Positions 37,148-52,000 of a DNA stretch of 58,726 nt are shown here, in pieces. The stretch is taken from the NCBI GenBank assembly GCA_920105805.1, contig CAKKTI010000070.1:16173-74898 (forward strand), written 5' to 3'. A program made the translations under genes and the position numbers. This stretch comes from Condylostoma magnum (lineage: Eukaryota; Ciliophora; Heterotrichea; Heterotrichida; Condylostomatidae). Under the pieces are notes generated by a model that was not told where the DNA came from, searched no databases, and saw only the letters and a list, made by a program, of their open reading frames with translations. Each line of letters starts with the position of its first letter. Within the stretch, counting starts at the first letter, position 1.

Positions 37148-39265
37148 ATGAGGAATAATTAAAGTAATAGGGGCATTGAAGCTAGTAAGCAGCATGAAGA
37201 TTCTGTATAACCTGCAGTGCGTCAGAAAGGAGATTATATAAATAGAATCGATGATTATTCTACAAGCTAAGCTGAGGATTAAAATTACATGAATTAAATT
37301 GATTTGTTAAGAAGTAGAATGGAAGGAGAGGTCAAGTAATTGTTGGAATAGTATATAGCAAAAGAAAGTGATTTAATCTAGTAGATTTAAAGTGAGGAAG
37401 AGAGGAGGATTGTTGAGAGTAATAGGCCCAGTGTGCTTGAAGAAATTATGCACTAAGATGTATAAGATGAAAATTACTAATCTGCTGAGGAAACTAAACG
37501 ATTGTAAAAGGAAATACAAAAATTAAAAAGAGAAAACTTAAATTACTGTTAATCATCTTTAGATGATGATATGGCAAATGAAATCATTGATAAAGCTTCA
37601 AATGATCTATCTAGCAATATTAAATAAAAACTAGCTGATATATGTAAAGTTAATTGAGAGAATGATCTTATATAAATCGAAGAACAGATTAAAGAGCAGT
37701 TTGATTAAGTATTTGATAAATAAAGAGAAGATATTAGAGAGAAATATGAGTTTAAAATGAATAATGAGTGTGCTTAAATTAGATAAGAAATTAATAAGTA
37801 ATGAGAAAATAAAATAAACTAGATTACATCTTCTTAAAATGTAGATCTGAACATAAATAAAAAGGAAATAAGATAGGAACTATACAATAAGCTAATATAG
37901 GTCTATGATCAAAAGTACACTGATTATCTTTAAAAAACGAGATAAAATGACTAAAATCTTAATAAATATGCATAAATAGATAACGAAATTAATATAAAGT
38001 TTAATTAAAGAATACAAGAAGAAAAATAAACCTGAAAGAATGAAATAGGATACCAAGTTTTACCTAGACTTAGATAGAAAGCCTAATAAGAAGTATAGTA
38101 AAAGCTAAAATAATTAGAAGAAGAGATAAAAGTAAGAACTACTCATAGCATAGAAACTGCTGTTAATGATTTGAAATAAATTAAATTAGAAACAACAAAT
38201 TAAAAGCTTAAGCAAACAAACAGATATAAAGAAAACTATTATCAAAGCATGAAGCAATAAATAAGGCAAGATCTTATAAAACAGCTAAAAAGGAATTCAG
38301 ATACTGGCAGCTCTTAGTTAATTGAGTAAATGCATCAAAACATTGAAAGAAAGCTGAGGTAATAATTAGTAGGGGATATTACAGTGTAATTAAAGGACGA
38401 AATAAGTGAAGAGATTTAACAATAAGCGATTATGCGATTCAATAAAAGAAATCAGTCTTTTCTAAGAAATGAAAGAACAAAGCAAAATTAAATAATAAAA
38501 CAATAACAGGACAAAATTGATAAAAACTTCAGTAGATAAATAGCTAAATAAGTATAAAGCCAAGTTCAAGATAGAAAAAGAGATCTTATAAAGCAATATA
38601 AACGTAGGTTTGATAGAGAAATTTAGACCTTTTAAGATTCTATTAAAGAAACAAGTGATTTATCTAGTTTTAATGATATTTCTTTAATTTAGAAAGAAAT
38701 AGAAGACCTAGAAAATGAAAAACTAAGCTTAAGATTGCAAATTAAGCAATTAAAACAAAACATCACATAAGAAACTCGCTAAATTGAAGAAGATGAAAAT
38801 TAATTGAATTAAAAGTACTCATAATTAAACAGCCAAAGCATTCTTTCAAATAATTTTATATATCCATATTGCTCAAACTACGAGTAAACCACTCTATTCC
38901 CTTTAAGCTAATAATCTACTATTCTTAATACAGATTTTATGAAAACAATGCCTTAGAAGTAAAATGATTATGACAAAATCATAGAAGACTACCTACATAA
39001 ACCAATACTAGATGAAAGTCCTAAAAAAGCAAGATTACATGTATAATCAGTAGAATATCCAAAAAATAATGAGAAAAGCATATCAATTAGTCCAATAAGA
39101 GACAATAATAAACTATCGCGTAGGAAACTTCTAAATCATACTAATTCTAGTTAAATAGCTGAATAACTTATAAAAAAAAATATGAGAGAAGCTAGGAAGA
39201 AAGCAAATCAAACTTCATGGAGTAAAGTTCCTAAAGGTTATTATAGAACAGCTAATTTAAATTAA
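37148..39265 (+). CDS. Large coiled-coil protein
   Basis: 705 residues, mostly Gln/Glu/Lys/Arg-rich helix from about 60 to 560 (LRSRMEGEVKQLLEQYIA, QIKLETTNQKLKQTNRYK, IEDLENEKLSLRLQIKQLK). A Ser/Asn/Pro-rich tail follows with several SP motifs. It ends SKVPKGYYRTANLN before TAA TAG at 39263-39268. TGA is Trp in NWEND and TWKNE. The layout suggests a structural or basal-body protein, but no family is recognised. It begins 20 bp after the EB1 stop. Confidence 0.72.
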
Positions 39266-39268
39266 TAG

Positions 39269-40912
<1,644 letters not shown>

Positions 40913-40982
40913 TTTAAAATTTTTCTAACGAGATAAAAATGGCAGAGATATTTATGCAAAATGTACTAAAATGAATTAATTA

Positions 40983-42680
40983 TCAAAATGATCCTACACA
41001 TTGCACACTTTTAATGCCTTCAATACATACAAGATGGCTGCGATCAACAATAGACATATCCTTTACTACAGCATACGCCTTTCCATTGAGCATTGTTGCT
41101 GGCATGTTACTCCATCAGTTGTATAGGCTAACCTCTTCCATGCTTAAAAAGTCTTATTATTCCATAGAGAACTCCTTAGCCATATTCTTTTACAGAATTA
41201 TTATAGAGTCCCCTCTATTTACCATTAGTACTCCGAATCTCCCACCTAAAGATTTTAAAAATGACAGTTAAAACTAGTTCAATACAGGATTATATACAAA
41301 AATCTCCCTGCCTATTACTCTACTCCGTTCTACACAACCTCCTATGTAAATTTTATCCTTATATTGAGTAGCTGTTGCATATACCAAAGCTTTTGGTAAA
41401 TCAGAGATTTTGCTTCATTAATTCTACTAACAATCAAATTTTTCACATTATAAAAGATACTTTCTCTCCCACATTCCTCCAAATGCAAAAATTTCGCTAT
41501 TGAAGCAAATTAATGCATGAGTGTGTCTATTTTACAGCATGTCTGGCAAAATTTCTAGTGTATAGTCAGGCCGTATTATTTAGCATTTAGAGTTGCCAGT
41601 TCCTCCACATACAAATAAGCTTCCATCTGGCATTAAAGCACTTGTTGAGTCTTGAGTGGTATTGAATCCAGCTACTGGTATTCTTTGAATTGCGTTGTTA
41701 TAAGGGGAATATTCGTATATAGACTCAGAGTTATTTATTACAAATCTTAGAGTTTAAGATTATTCCTAGGACTAAGAATTCAGCTATATTTACAAATTAT
41801 TCACCATTTCTCTTAGTTCAGAATTCTCTTAGTCTTAATTAGCCAATTACTGCTGAAATCGTTGAATATCCTAGCATAAATCTTGAATTAATTACTCTTT
41901 GTCTTACACTTGCTTAAGTTACTCTTAATCCTACTCACTAAAATAGAAATTATAAGACGACATTGTAGAACTTATTGATTACCCTTCTTTATTAAACATC
42001 AACTCTGATATTGTCATACCACTTAAGGCTAGTTCTAGCCTCTCCAAAGCTAATAAACAAGTATCTTTTAGGTTTTCAAAGCCTTCAGATTGATTAAATT
42101 AATAAACATGCTCAGATAACCTTATTTTATGCTTAATAATCTCAAGGATTGATGAAGATTGGTCAATTGTTTGGTTTAATAAAGCAACTTATAGATTTCT
42201 AGAGGGAAATTAGTCATTAAACTGTAATAATCTTTCTATTTAGTCATGCGGTAAATTTTAAACAAACATCTCAGCTAAAAATGACTTATTGTTGAAGAAC
42301 TCATGTAGTGATTACAATTACTCACTGTCTTTCTCCCAGGGAAAAGCTTCTACTAAAACAGCTAATTATCTTATTAGGGGAATCAAGTCTATGTCTGTTT
42401 TAGAAATAAGCTCAAGTGTTTAAAGAAAGCTTTTAAGCTACTTCTGGGCAAATTTGGGTTTCACTTCTCCACTGTGCCGGTCTGTAGATTTGTTTATTCT
42501 TTTTTGAAATTGTTAGACATAGCAATTTATTTCTTCTGTTGTAAATTGTAATCGGTTAGCTATTTAGTCTATTGTGTCAGGTGTTTTACCTAGGTATTTT
42601 GATATTTTTTCCAGAGGCTTGCTGTGAAGAATCAGGCTTTTTACTAAAGTGTCACTCTCGATACGTTGGTCCATGCTCAT
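40983..42680 (-). CDS. Coiled-coil kelch-repeat protein
   Basis: 565 residues. The first 300 are helical with a coiled coil (QEQLKQVQDKEQLIQDL, FQQQLANQDQENSELREM). The C-terminal third holds kelch blades with Gly-Gly pairs: SLFVCGGTGNSK, IFAFGGMWERK, IYIGGCVERS. Only four or five blades are clear, so the propeller is small or degenerate. There is no BTB or F-box that I can see. It ends TGA TAA at 40985-40980, or with a final Trp if TGA is read through. There are no introns. It is probably a scaffold. Confidence 0.8.
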
Positions 42681-42881
42681 TTTATCAGACAAAATTTAAA
42701 TGTTATTGAAAAAAATTAGCTTAATTTTGAAAGGAGAGTTTTTAAGGGTGGTAAAAGTTTAAAAGAAAAGCCTTTTGCAGGGTGAAAGTAAACTTACTGT
42801 ATTATTATATATTGAAGGGGAATTGTTCTAGGTGCATTTATATAATAGGGTTGTCAATACTCTATTTTAACTTTATTTTAG

Positions 42882-43121
42882 ATGGAAATATGCATAGATT
42901 TACTAATAAGCATAATTCTTGGCAAAACGGTATTAATTTTGACAGTAAGTAAAGAAGTATCTACAAAATTATAAGCTCTCAATGAATCATACTCATATAA
43001 AGAAGATCACATCAAAGTTGAACTATAAAGTGACAGAATTATTCAAATTCATTAAAATGTCTAGTCAATACGAGAATCATTTAAGATATTTACAGTCAAC
43101 TTTCTAGTAAAGTTTATCTGA
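42882..43121 (+). CDS. Possible small membrane-anchored protein
   Basis: About 79 residues from ATG 42882. A hydrophobic N-terminus (CIDLLISIILGKTVLILT) is followed by a charged helix (NESYSYKEDHIKVELQSDRI). The frame then meets TGA, TAA and TAG within 15 bases. It lies in the divergent gap between the kelch and pseudokinase genes. Support is composition only. The rest of the gap (43134-43343) shows nothing. Confidence 0.35.
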
Positions 43122-43343
43122 TATTAACCTTAGCTTTTGTCGTTCATTTTAAGCTATAATAATAACTCCCTTTTTACCAATATAAACATATGCAAACTAC
43201 CAATTTTTTTCTAAATGATTCACATAATTTTGATTTCAAGCACTAGATTTGATATTAATGTCTTATCAGTCCTATTAATTGATTTAAATGGTATGTGTAC
43301 TATCACTATAGATTTTATGATAAAATCAAGTTGTATTTATAAA

Positions 43344-45392
43344 ATGGGATGCTGCTAGTAAATGAATTACCTTAGCCAAGGAGATACATAAATAAATGCT
43401 CAAATGGGCAGTATAAGAAATGCTTTAAGATATAAAAAGACAAATACAGTCTATCCATTAAGCAAGATAAAAGATTAAATAAAAACATTAAATCGCTGTA
43501 TCAGTACATGTTGTAAAGACCTTCTATACGATTCTCTCTTCAACGATTACTTTAATCATAGTATCGGAACTAACGGCCCAGGAGAGTTTGAAAACTTATT
43601 CTAAATTGACTAAATGATTTCCAAGTCAGCATGCTAAAAAGCTTTGAAAGTTCGTAATATCTATACACAGAAGTTTTATACAGCAAAAGTTTACGAGAAA
43701 AATGCACTTAGTGAAGCAAGTCTTTTCGACATCAAATAGCAGTCAAGTCTTTTAAACGACATAAATCATCCGTCAATAAATAAACTGTATGGTACTTTTG
43801 AGTCTGAAGAGGAGTATATTTAGCTATTTGAATTCTATGGAGGTATTTCTTTAGAAAAGTATGTTTATTAGGTAAGATAAATAGATGAGAATGAATCTTT
43901 GCAGATATTTTTTAATATTATCAAGGCTGTTATGATGTTATAAAGTAAAAAAATTAGAGTAAAGTGAATAAATGCAAAAAACATTTTATTCAATAACTTT
44001 CAAAACGAGCTTCCTATAATTTTGATTAAGTTTAGTCAGCTTAAATCCTACTATAAATGAAAGAAAATACAAAAATAGCTTTTAAACAGTGGTATTTAGA
44101 ATAATTCCTTTTATGACATGTTGCAATAGGAAAAATTTAGTATTAAAAATCTTGGTGTTTTATTATATTAAATGTTAAGTAAATTTTAAGCAGCGGGAAT
44201 TGATCTAAAATAGCTTTGCGATATATAATAATATGATTTGGATTTCTTTTTATCGAATTTAAATTATGATAATTTGATAAATCAAAACATATCGAATAGA
44301 GCAATTGAAATAATAAAATATACAATCAATAACGAAAACTAGAGGAAAGAGCTTCAAGATATATTAAAACTTACCTAAAGGGTTTTAACTGACGATTAAA
44401 TTTATCCAAGCATTTAAAATAATTTAACGAGATTTTAAGAGATTGTCCTAAGCTTTATATTTTAAGTATAGAAGCAGCATGGTTAATTTTATGAGTTAAG
44501 TTATAGATTTATAAGGGATAATGTTGATTTACCTCCTGAGGATTATAAAAATTACTTTTTGTGATAAAATCGATCACCAATATTCTAGGAAAAGTTCAAG
44601 TTAAATTAAAAGTATAGGAGAGGCAATAGAAGTTTTATAAAATTTTTACTCAAAAATATAGATTTATCTGCATTGCTTGATGATGAAAGCTTAAACATGG
44701 CTTACTGAATGCTAGTTGTAATGGGAGAATTTAAGTTTATTTTAGATAAAGTTTATGATTAGGGGCAAGGATCAATGTTTAAAGATAAAAGAGTACAAAA
44801 TTTAAAGTATTTATAATAGTTAGAGCTTTAAGATTTTTGTGATATAATGAGAGATCTATCAGATATTGAGTCACTTAATTAGTTTAGTACTTTTACTTGT
44901 AAAAACTTGTTATATTAAGAGGATATTTAATTATTTATTTACATCCTACTAGTTTATAAGGTATTAGAACATTTTACAAAAGATATGGGTTTAAACTCTA
45001 CTTTTGGTAGTAAGATTCTTATAAGTTGTTATTATTAGGGACTAAATGCTATAAAAATTATTTTCTCATTTTTCTACTTGATCAAATATTATAAAATGTA
45101 CAATGCTATGAAAGTTATATTTCCTATAAACCCTAAGTATCTTTCAGTACATAGCTATTAAATGAACGTTTAATCGGAAGCATCTTTATTTGTTTGCATC
45201 AGTACATCTTATTATCAAGGTATAATTGATAGAAAACAAGGTTTTAGAAAAACTAAGTGAAAAGATTATTAAAATGATTACCTTATCCTCTAGAATGATT
45301 AGTGTATGCTTGATACTGCACAACTCTTTTCAATATATCACCTTTTAACTATTGTGAGGTTTAATAATTTAACATATTTTGATATAGATTAA
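43344..45392 (+). CDS. Lipidated pseudokinase with long C-terminal region
   Basis: 682 residues beginning MGCCQQ, a dual-lipidation signal. Residues 110-270 follow the kinase fold: a beta3-like FYTAKVYEKN, LLNDINHPSINKLYGTFESE, a hinge FEFYGGISLEKYV and helices up to AVMMLQ. The catalytic motifs are lost: the HRD position reads RVKWINAKNILF and the DFG position IKFSQL. No Gly-rich loop is evident. So it should not phosphorylate. The remaining 400 residues are helical and unrecognised. It may have derived from lipidated CDPK-like kinases such as the one at 10803-12187, which shares the start and the LLxxMLSKFQxAG segment. It ends TAA 45390-45392, 2 bp from the convergent stop. Confidence 0.7.
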
Positions 45393-45394
45393 AT

Positions 45395-46630
45395 TTACTG
45401 ATGTCCAATCCTATAATTCTAACTAGCATACTGCTGACTTGTACTTGCTAAACCTTGAATTTAATTTGACAGACTCCACATTCATCCTATCAAAACAAGT
45501 GTTAAAATCAAATTTCCATACTAAACAACTTTGCTTCATTTAATTTTATTGATCTTCATTTTCTCAATTGCTTTCCTCCTATACTCCTGCAAATCAACAG
45601 CAGCATATCTAGCAACCTGATGTGCCTCACGTTTAGTGTCCTCAGTGAAGCTTTTATTCTTTTCATTTCCAATATATCTTTTAGCCTCTTTTAATCATCT
45701 TTCAAGATCAGCAGTGAAGTCTATTTTAGACCTTGATTCGATTTTGCCTTTAAATATAGTCGACTTGATTAAATTGACCTTAGCTTAGACTTTTAGTAAA
45801 ATCTTATCATTATCAGACTTAGTTACATTCCATTCATCCTCTATAGTGAAATACGACCCATAAGGAACATCTAATGCTTTAGAAGAGGTTTTGATTACTA
45901 GATTATCTTCTTAGTAGTTATAGATCTATGTTCTATGTATACGAGTTTTACTAGGCCCAATTCCTGCTGCGATTTTCACTACAAATTTCTATTCTCTACT
46001 ATTTGCTTATAGCTCCGGATTGTTCAGCCACTACGTCATTATAATATCCTCGTCTCCTCTTTTCATACAGTACTTATCCCATCCAAACACAGCATCATCA
46101 GCTACAAAAGTATCAAAAAACGTTTGTATGTCTATTGGCAGTATAACTCTCAGTGCTTCAAAGTAATTGTCAGTGTCTTCAGTCGGGAGTTGAAGAATTT
46201 CTTCAGTCTCTTCCTCTAGCTCTGGAGGGTCTTCTGTGTCGGACCATTCTCCAATGTCTTAGTCTTCATTGCAGTACCCGGAATTCCGCCACATGTTGTA
46301 TATGAATCGAAAGGCTTCATTGTTTTTGACAAACGAGCCAAATTTGTGGCATGTTTTGTTTTTGCATTGAATCTCAATTATGTTGGTAAATGAACTCTTT
46401 ACCTTTTTAACTGATGTTACCTCGTTAAAGGGTATCACTTGCTTTGTTTTATAGCCTAAAATGCTAGCATAAAAGCATAGGAAATTATCAGTACAGAATA
46501 ATCTTCCATGGATAAATACTTTACGTCTTAAAGCACAGCTGAAGTCATCTAGAACATCTTCGTCTTCTGGAAGGTTGAATAATTGTCTTACTATGGATTG
46601 AGAGTTTGTGAAAGACGGCAGCTTTTTCAT
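45395..46630 (-). CDS. GRAM-VASt sterol transporter (Lam/Aster type)
   Basis: 411 residues. A GRAM domain at about 30-110 (FIHGRLFCTDNFLCFYASIL, VIPFNEVTSVKKV) binds membrane lipid. A VASt (StART-like) domain fills about 150-340 (VADDAVFGWDKYCMKRGDED, YGSYFTIEDEWNV). One membrane span sits near the end (LILTLVLIGWMWSL, about 374-388). Human GRAMD1/Aster and yeast Lam proteins share this order and move sterol at ER contact sites. The span lies after a TGA read as Trp (KIKWSKV), so a TGA stop there would lose it. I prefer the longer form, ending TAA 45395. Confidence 0.87.
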
Positions 46631-47009
46631 TTTATTAAATCTGTGGAAGAATATTTATAAGATTTGTTTGCTAGAGAAAATGTTGATTTTTTAGCTAGTC
46701 ATAAAATCGAAATAGGGATTTTTGATAAACTTTTATTAATATTATTGTATATTTGCTAAAGCTAAAAGAAGTAAATTAAAATAAGCTTTTGGACTTATTA
46801 ATATATGTTTGAGAATAAATTATTAGTATTTCAAAATCCATTTTGGTATATCATAAAATTTTATAATAGCCAGCAGCTAATTTTATGTATATTTTAGTCA
46901 AAGAAGACTACAATCAAATTATATCAATATTAAATTCTCTAAAGCTGAATAAACTATGCTTTTAATAAAGCAAATTTTAAAAATTAGCAATGAAGATAGT
47001 CATCTATAA
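46631..47009. other. Divergent intergenic region
   Basis: About 380 bp of AT-rich sequence between the GRAM-VASt and MFS start codons. No coding frame or RNA is convincing. Confidence 0.45.
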
Positions 47010-48254
47010 ATGGAAAAAGCATTAATATCGAAAGATTAGAGCACTTGCAAGATTTGAACAGGTATTTTAGTATCCTCCTTTACAGGTTTTATTGTTTCGA
47101 TGAGTTATACAGCTGTTTTTCCTTTCTTCCCAGGAATTACCAAAGATAAGGGCATATCTGTTTTTTTCATCGGTTTCTGCTTTGCGCTCTGTGGCTTTTC
47201 ATCCGCTATAGCCGCTTGGTGTGTTCAGATTTTGACAAAATATATTCCTAGAAAATACCTATTTGTAATTTCAATCATAATTTCTAGTTTAGGAACTTTA
47301 TTACTAGGTGTAGCATATTATACAGAATAGTAATTTATAATTAGCACTTTATATATTGTTTTATGCAGTTTAGCTAGACTACTCTAAGGGTTTGGCAATG
47401 GTTTGTGTTTTTCGATGCTGTACAGTATTTATCTGTCAAAACATCCTTAGTTATATGTAAAGATTGTAGGAGTGATTGAGACTTACTTTAGTTTTGGTAT
47501 TGTAATTGGACCTCTTATAGGTTCACTTCTTTATGAAAGTACTAATTATGTGATTTGCAATGTAATATTAGCAGTAATTACAGTAGTAACTGGAATAATT
47601 ACCTATTTTGCCATGGGGAAAATAAACGAGTCTCTTCCTAATGAAAACAGTGTTAGTATGTTTCAACTTCTCAAATATCCTGAAGTTCTAAGCTGCATTA
47701 TAGGCCCATTTTCATACTGCATGATATACGGAGCAATCAACCCTATAATTGAATTCTATTTAAAAATATTTGGGTTTGATACTTTGTAAATAGGATGCAC
47801 TATTGCAGGGTACTCAATGCTTTACTGCTTATCGTTTATGATTATAACGAATATAACGGTGAATTGTGATCTAAGAGTTTTAATTACAACAGGGTACTTT
47901 ATAATTTTTATTGCCCTATTACTTGCTGGACATCTTTCATTTAACAGCTTACCTGTAATTTTAGTTGGATTATGCCTTATTGGAATAGGCTTAGGCATTG
48001 TTGTGATATATTCGTTATAGTATATTCAGGTTTATTTAGAATAACTAGGATTATAGCAAGATAGCTAGCTTTCTGATGCCCTATCTGCATTAACTGTTTG
48101 TTCATTCTTTTATGGAGAAATTACTGGACCTTTAGTTTCCGGAGCACTTTTAGAATATGTTAGCTATCAAACTACATTTACTATTTTAGGCATAAGTATT
48201 GGATTATATTTAATCATATTTCCATTTGCCTCCAAACTGTTTAGATTAGGTTAA
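47010..48254 (+). CDS. Major facilitator superfamily transporter
   Basis: About 414 residues with twelve hydrophobic segments. The start MEKALISKDQSTCKIW leads into TM1 (TGILVSSFTGFIVSM). The loop between TM2 and TM3 and the segment LARLLQGFGNGLCFSMLYS carry the MFS Arg-Gly-type signature, and FSFGIVIGPLIGSLLYE is TM5. The second half repeats this pattern (FYGEITGPLVSGALLEY). The substrate cannot be told. TGA is Trp in KIWTGI. The stop is TAA 48252 or 48261. The same frame stays open for another 300 nt as a hydrophobic shadow of the convergent gene, which I reject. Confidence 0.85.
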
Positions 48255-48983
48255 ATTGTTTAAAAATGCAAATTTATTAGTTTTATTAAAGAAGACTATG
48301 ATAAAATATATCAAATAAGATATTACTTAAAGCTTGAATATACTTTGATAAATTTAAAACATTTTTGGGTATTAATTCATGCTATTTTTACGAATTTAAT
48401 TATATTACTTATAACAATTTCAATAAATTTTATTAAAGTCCTTATACTCTATTTGGTAAATACAATGATATTCATAAAATACCAAAACTTATTTGAATCG
48501 TTATATTTAATAAAATATCTTGCATGGATTTCAAGATTAGTATTGCAATTTATTTTTAACTCGCTAGTGATTTTCTAATTTATTATGGTGGAATACAAGT
48601 TTAATCATAATTTATAATCAGCTTCTAATATTTTGCTTTCACGAACTTAGATCTCTCTTATGAAATTCTTATTATTTTATGTGCTACTATTAAATATAGT
48701 CAAATATTGATATCCTCCTTACTGATTCTTCTTATATAATTAGAATGTTTATTGAACATGATAAGTATAATAGTTCCTCTCTTATAATCAAGTTTATTAA
48801 TTCTAGTAGTTACCTTATTCCCCTTACATAAGTCGTTAGTTTGATTTAAAGTGTAACTTTTAGAATCAATTTTGGATTTATTCAATTAGTAAATCCGGCA
48901 TCATAATAAATAGAATTCCCTAAATCAACCTTAATTTCTAGCGAAATATCGATTCCAGAGAATTCCTTATATACTATTTTCAT
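48246..48983 (-). CDS. Unknown protein, possibly membrane-associated
   Basis: 245 residues from ATG 48981-48983. The first 80 residues look folded (GIDISLEIKVDLGNSIYYDA, NWINPKLILKVTLQIK). The rest is Gln/Tyr/Phe-rich, with a hydrophobic end (VISYLIYFIIVFF). All three frames on this strand are open, and I chose this one for its composition and proper start. TAA 48246-48248 would overlap the MFS 3' end by 9 bp. Family unknown. Confidence 0.5.
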
Positions 48984-49094
48984 AGTATTCTTAATTCCTA
49001 TAAAATTATTTCCCCTTTTATATAATAATATTTACCCTTTAAAAAGCATACATAAATTTTATCAAAGATTAAAAATTAGTATATAAATTGTTTA

Positions 49095-52000
49095 TTACTT
49101 TAATAAGATAATACATATACTCAAACTGATTTTGTATAATTTAACAATAATCCTATCTACTCTAGTTAGTAATTAAGTTAAAAGATCTCAAAAACCTATG
49201 TACCAAATGCTTTTCAATTTGATTTACTAATGCAAAGTAATTATAAACTAAACTAAAAGGTCATTTCTTATTTTCTCATATTTGATTTGCTGTAGTATTG
49301 CATACTATGTTCAGTAAATTTGACTTGAATAGATTAAATCGGGCCTGTCTTAGAACCTATAAATTATATCTCTCATCCTTTAAATATTGATTTTTAAAGG
49401 TTCGTCTGATTCTTAAGGAAAAGAGGAGAAGGATTTGAAGATCTCATACATTTAATTTTAATTCCAATTAGATATTATCTTAGTTCTAATGGATTCTTAT
49501 TTAATTACTTGCTTTATTATTATTTCGATTTGATTTTGCAATAAAGGCTAGTTATCATTTTCTACTAGAGCCAATTAATTTGAATGTACCAGATATGGTA
49601 ATATTTATGCAAAAGCTATATGTTATTAGTTAGAATCACATTTATCTGTAATATCATCAATTATCTCTATTATTTTTTCTATTATTTCGCTTGTAATAAT
49701 TTATGGTTATATATGCTCTTTAGATAAGAACTTTACAAGTACAGGTAAGGAATATATAATAAGAAAAATTTCATATAATATTCCTAAAACTCCTCAAATA
49801 ATTGCTGACACAACTTGCTTGCATCTGCTTTATCTCTAATACTTAAAAATTCAATAAAAAATGTAGAAATAGATAGGTATGATTGCTATTATATTCAAAG
49901 CTAAAAAGATAGTAAGAGCTATTAAAAACATAGGAATATAGCTGCAGTAGCATAAAAATAGATCTAGTCTCTTAATATTAATTTTAGGTATTAGATACAA
50001 TGGTATAAAAGGCATTAGGAATGCGTTTATTGGAACAAAACACATAGTCAATGCTCCATACCCTTCATTGTACTTATAATAACTTTACCATGTGTACATA
50101 GTAGCAATCATATCAGCAGATTTCTACTCAATCAGCTACTCATACTCTTAATTCAATACAGCAATTAAAATATTAAGCATTATAATAGTCGCTGAAAGGG
50201 CCCAAATATAAGTCATCCACATTCCTAGCCCTGTATCATTATTAAACAAGGTAAAATCAACATTACCTAGAGTAAAATCAAACATTGTCCTTAAAGTGGT
50301 ATTATATTTCTCAAACACTACATTTTCTTCAAAGAAAATGCCATGGAAAAGACATGCAAAGCTTATATTAGCTGCAATAAAAATGAATAAATAAGGAATA
50401 CATCTTTTCACAATCAGCATTGTCATTCTAATCATCCCGCCATAATTACGATTAATTAAAATCACATTCATTACTTTGAATCCTAGTAGAAATATCATAG
50501 CAGTATTTGCTCTTTCCACATTGTTCTTATCAATTTCACTTCTTGTTCTTACAGTAAAATTAAATAAAACGTAAATAGACAGTGCAAAAATGCAAGAGTC
50601 ATAAAAGGGCTACTCACTTAAACTTATACTTCTTTTTCTTATTATTTAAGCATAGATTCTTTGGAGAGATCCCATTATAATGAATAAAGTAAAATAGCAG
50701 TATATTCTAAAATCTTCCTCTACATTGTTTAGTTTATCTTAAGCATTTTACTCATCACTATTTGTTCTCTATGGGTCTCTTTGTATAATTTAAGAATCTA
50801 TATAAACATCTTAGATCTGAATAAGTATAATTCAAATAATCACAGAGTAAATTGCTTCAATTACAATTCTCTAATATATACAGTCTCTTCAGGAACTGTA
50901 TGAGAATAAACCAATACTGGATGGAAGCTTTAGATTTTGTTAATGGATTGAAAATATTCCATTTTTAACTAAATTTTCTATTTTTAGTAAGAAAGAGCAG
51001 TTTTGAATCTGAAGAAATCCTATTCCATCATTAAACCACATCTTTTAAGCAACTTGTATTGCTAAATCAGTTTTAAGAATGCTCCGATAGGCATTATTAA
51101 CTTTAACCATTGATTCCATTAGTGTTATTCCATCTATTCTATCTGAGTAAAGAATTGTTAGTTTATTCACATCGCCTATTTTTAGTTGCACAATTTGCAT
51201 TATACTACGATACTTTTCTTATAGTGATTGGAATTTATAAATAAGCGAATATTATCAGCACTTAACTTCTTCACATAATTCTATAACAAAAATGCACAGT
51301 TTTAAGGGATTTTACACATTAGATAAGGGAGAGTCTTCTATAAATTGGCTTGTTATTATACTCTTTAATGTTGAGTATAGTAATTTGACTGAAAGAATGT
51401 TTGATTATTCCTTGTTTCAGTATCTCAGTATTTTAAAAGCATAATAAACATAATCAGAGTAATTTAGGCCTAGAATGATTTGAATAACTATTGAATTATT
51501 ATCAAGTTTAGGCGATTATCCGTGGGGAAAGTAGGTGCAGTCTTATTTAATAATCTTTTCTACTACTTGTCATTAATTGTTCTATAATAGCTATAAAATA
51601 TCCCTATCTCTTGTTATTATATGCAATTATTCTACTCTATTCAGTATGTATTCATATTAAACGTGTTTTATTAAATGTTTAACAGCCTTTTCATCTTGTG
51701 TATTTATCATCGTATCTATTTTTTCAAAATCATCTATAGTTTCTTTTCCTGTAGATACTTGATTATTTATTAACTCCTCATCTGAGTTATTATCACTTCT
51801 TTCAGTTGGTTATTAATACTCAGTAGCATAATCTATAAACTTAAATAATTAATATTTCTTTGCTCTCTTCAAAATTTTATTAGAAATCTAAAATTAGCAT
51901 CTCTAGTATATTTCTATGCATAATTTTTGATTTTTAAGGTTAACTGATGCCTTTAAAGCATATTTTTCTACTTATTCATGCATAATATTATCTTAGTCAT

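Noticed and set aside
48345-48578. Plus-strand frame continuing the MFS transporter with more hydrophobic segments
   Set aside because: The transporter already has twelve spans and stop triplets at 48252 and 48261. The minus strand carries a better 245-residue frame.
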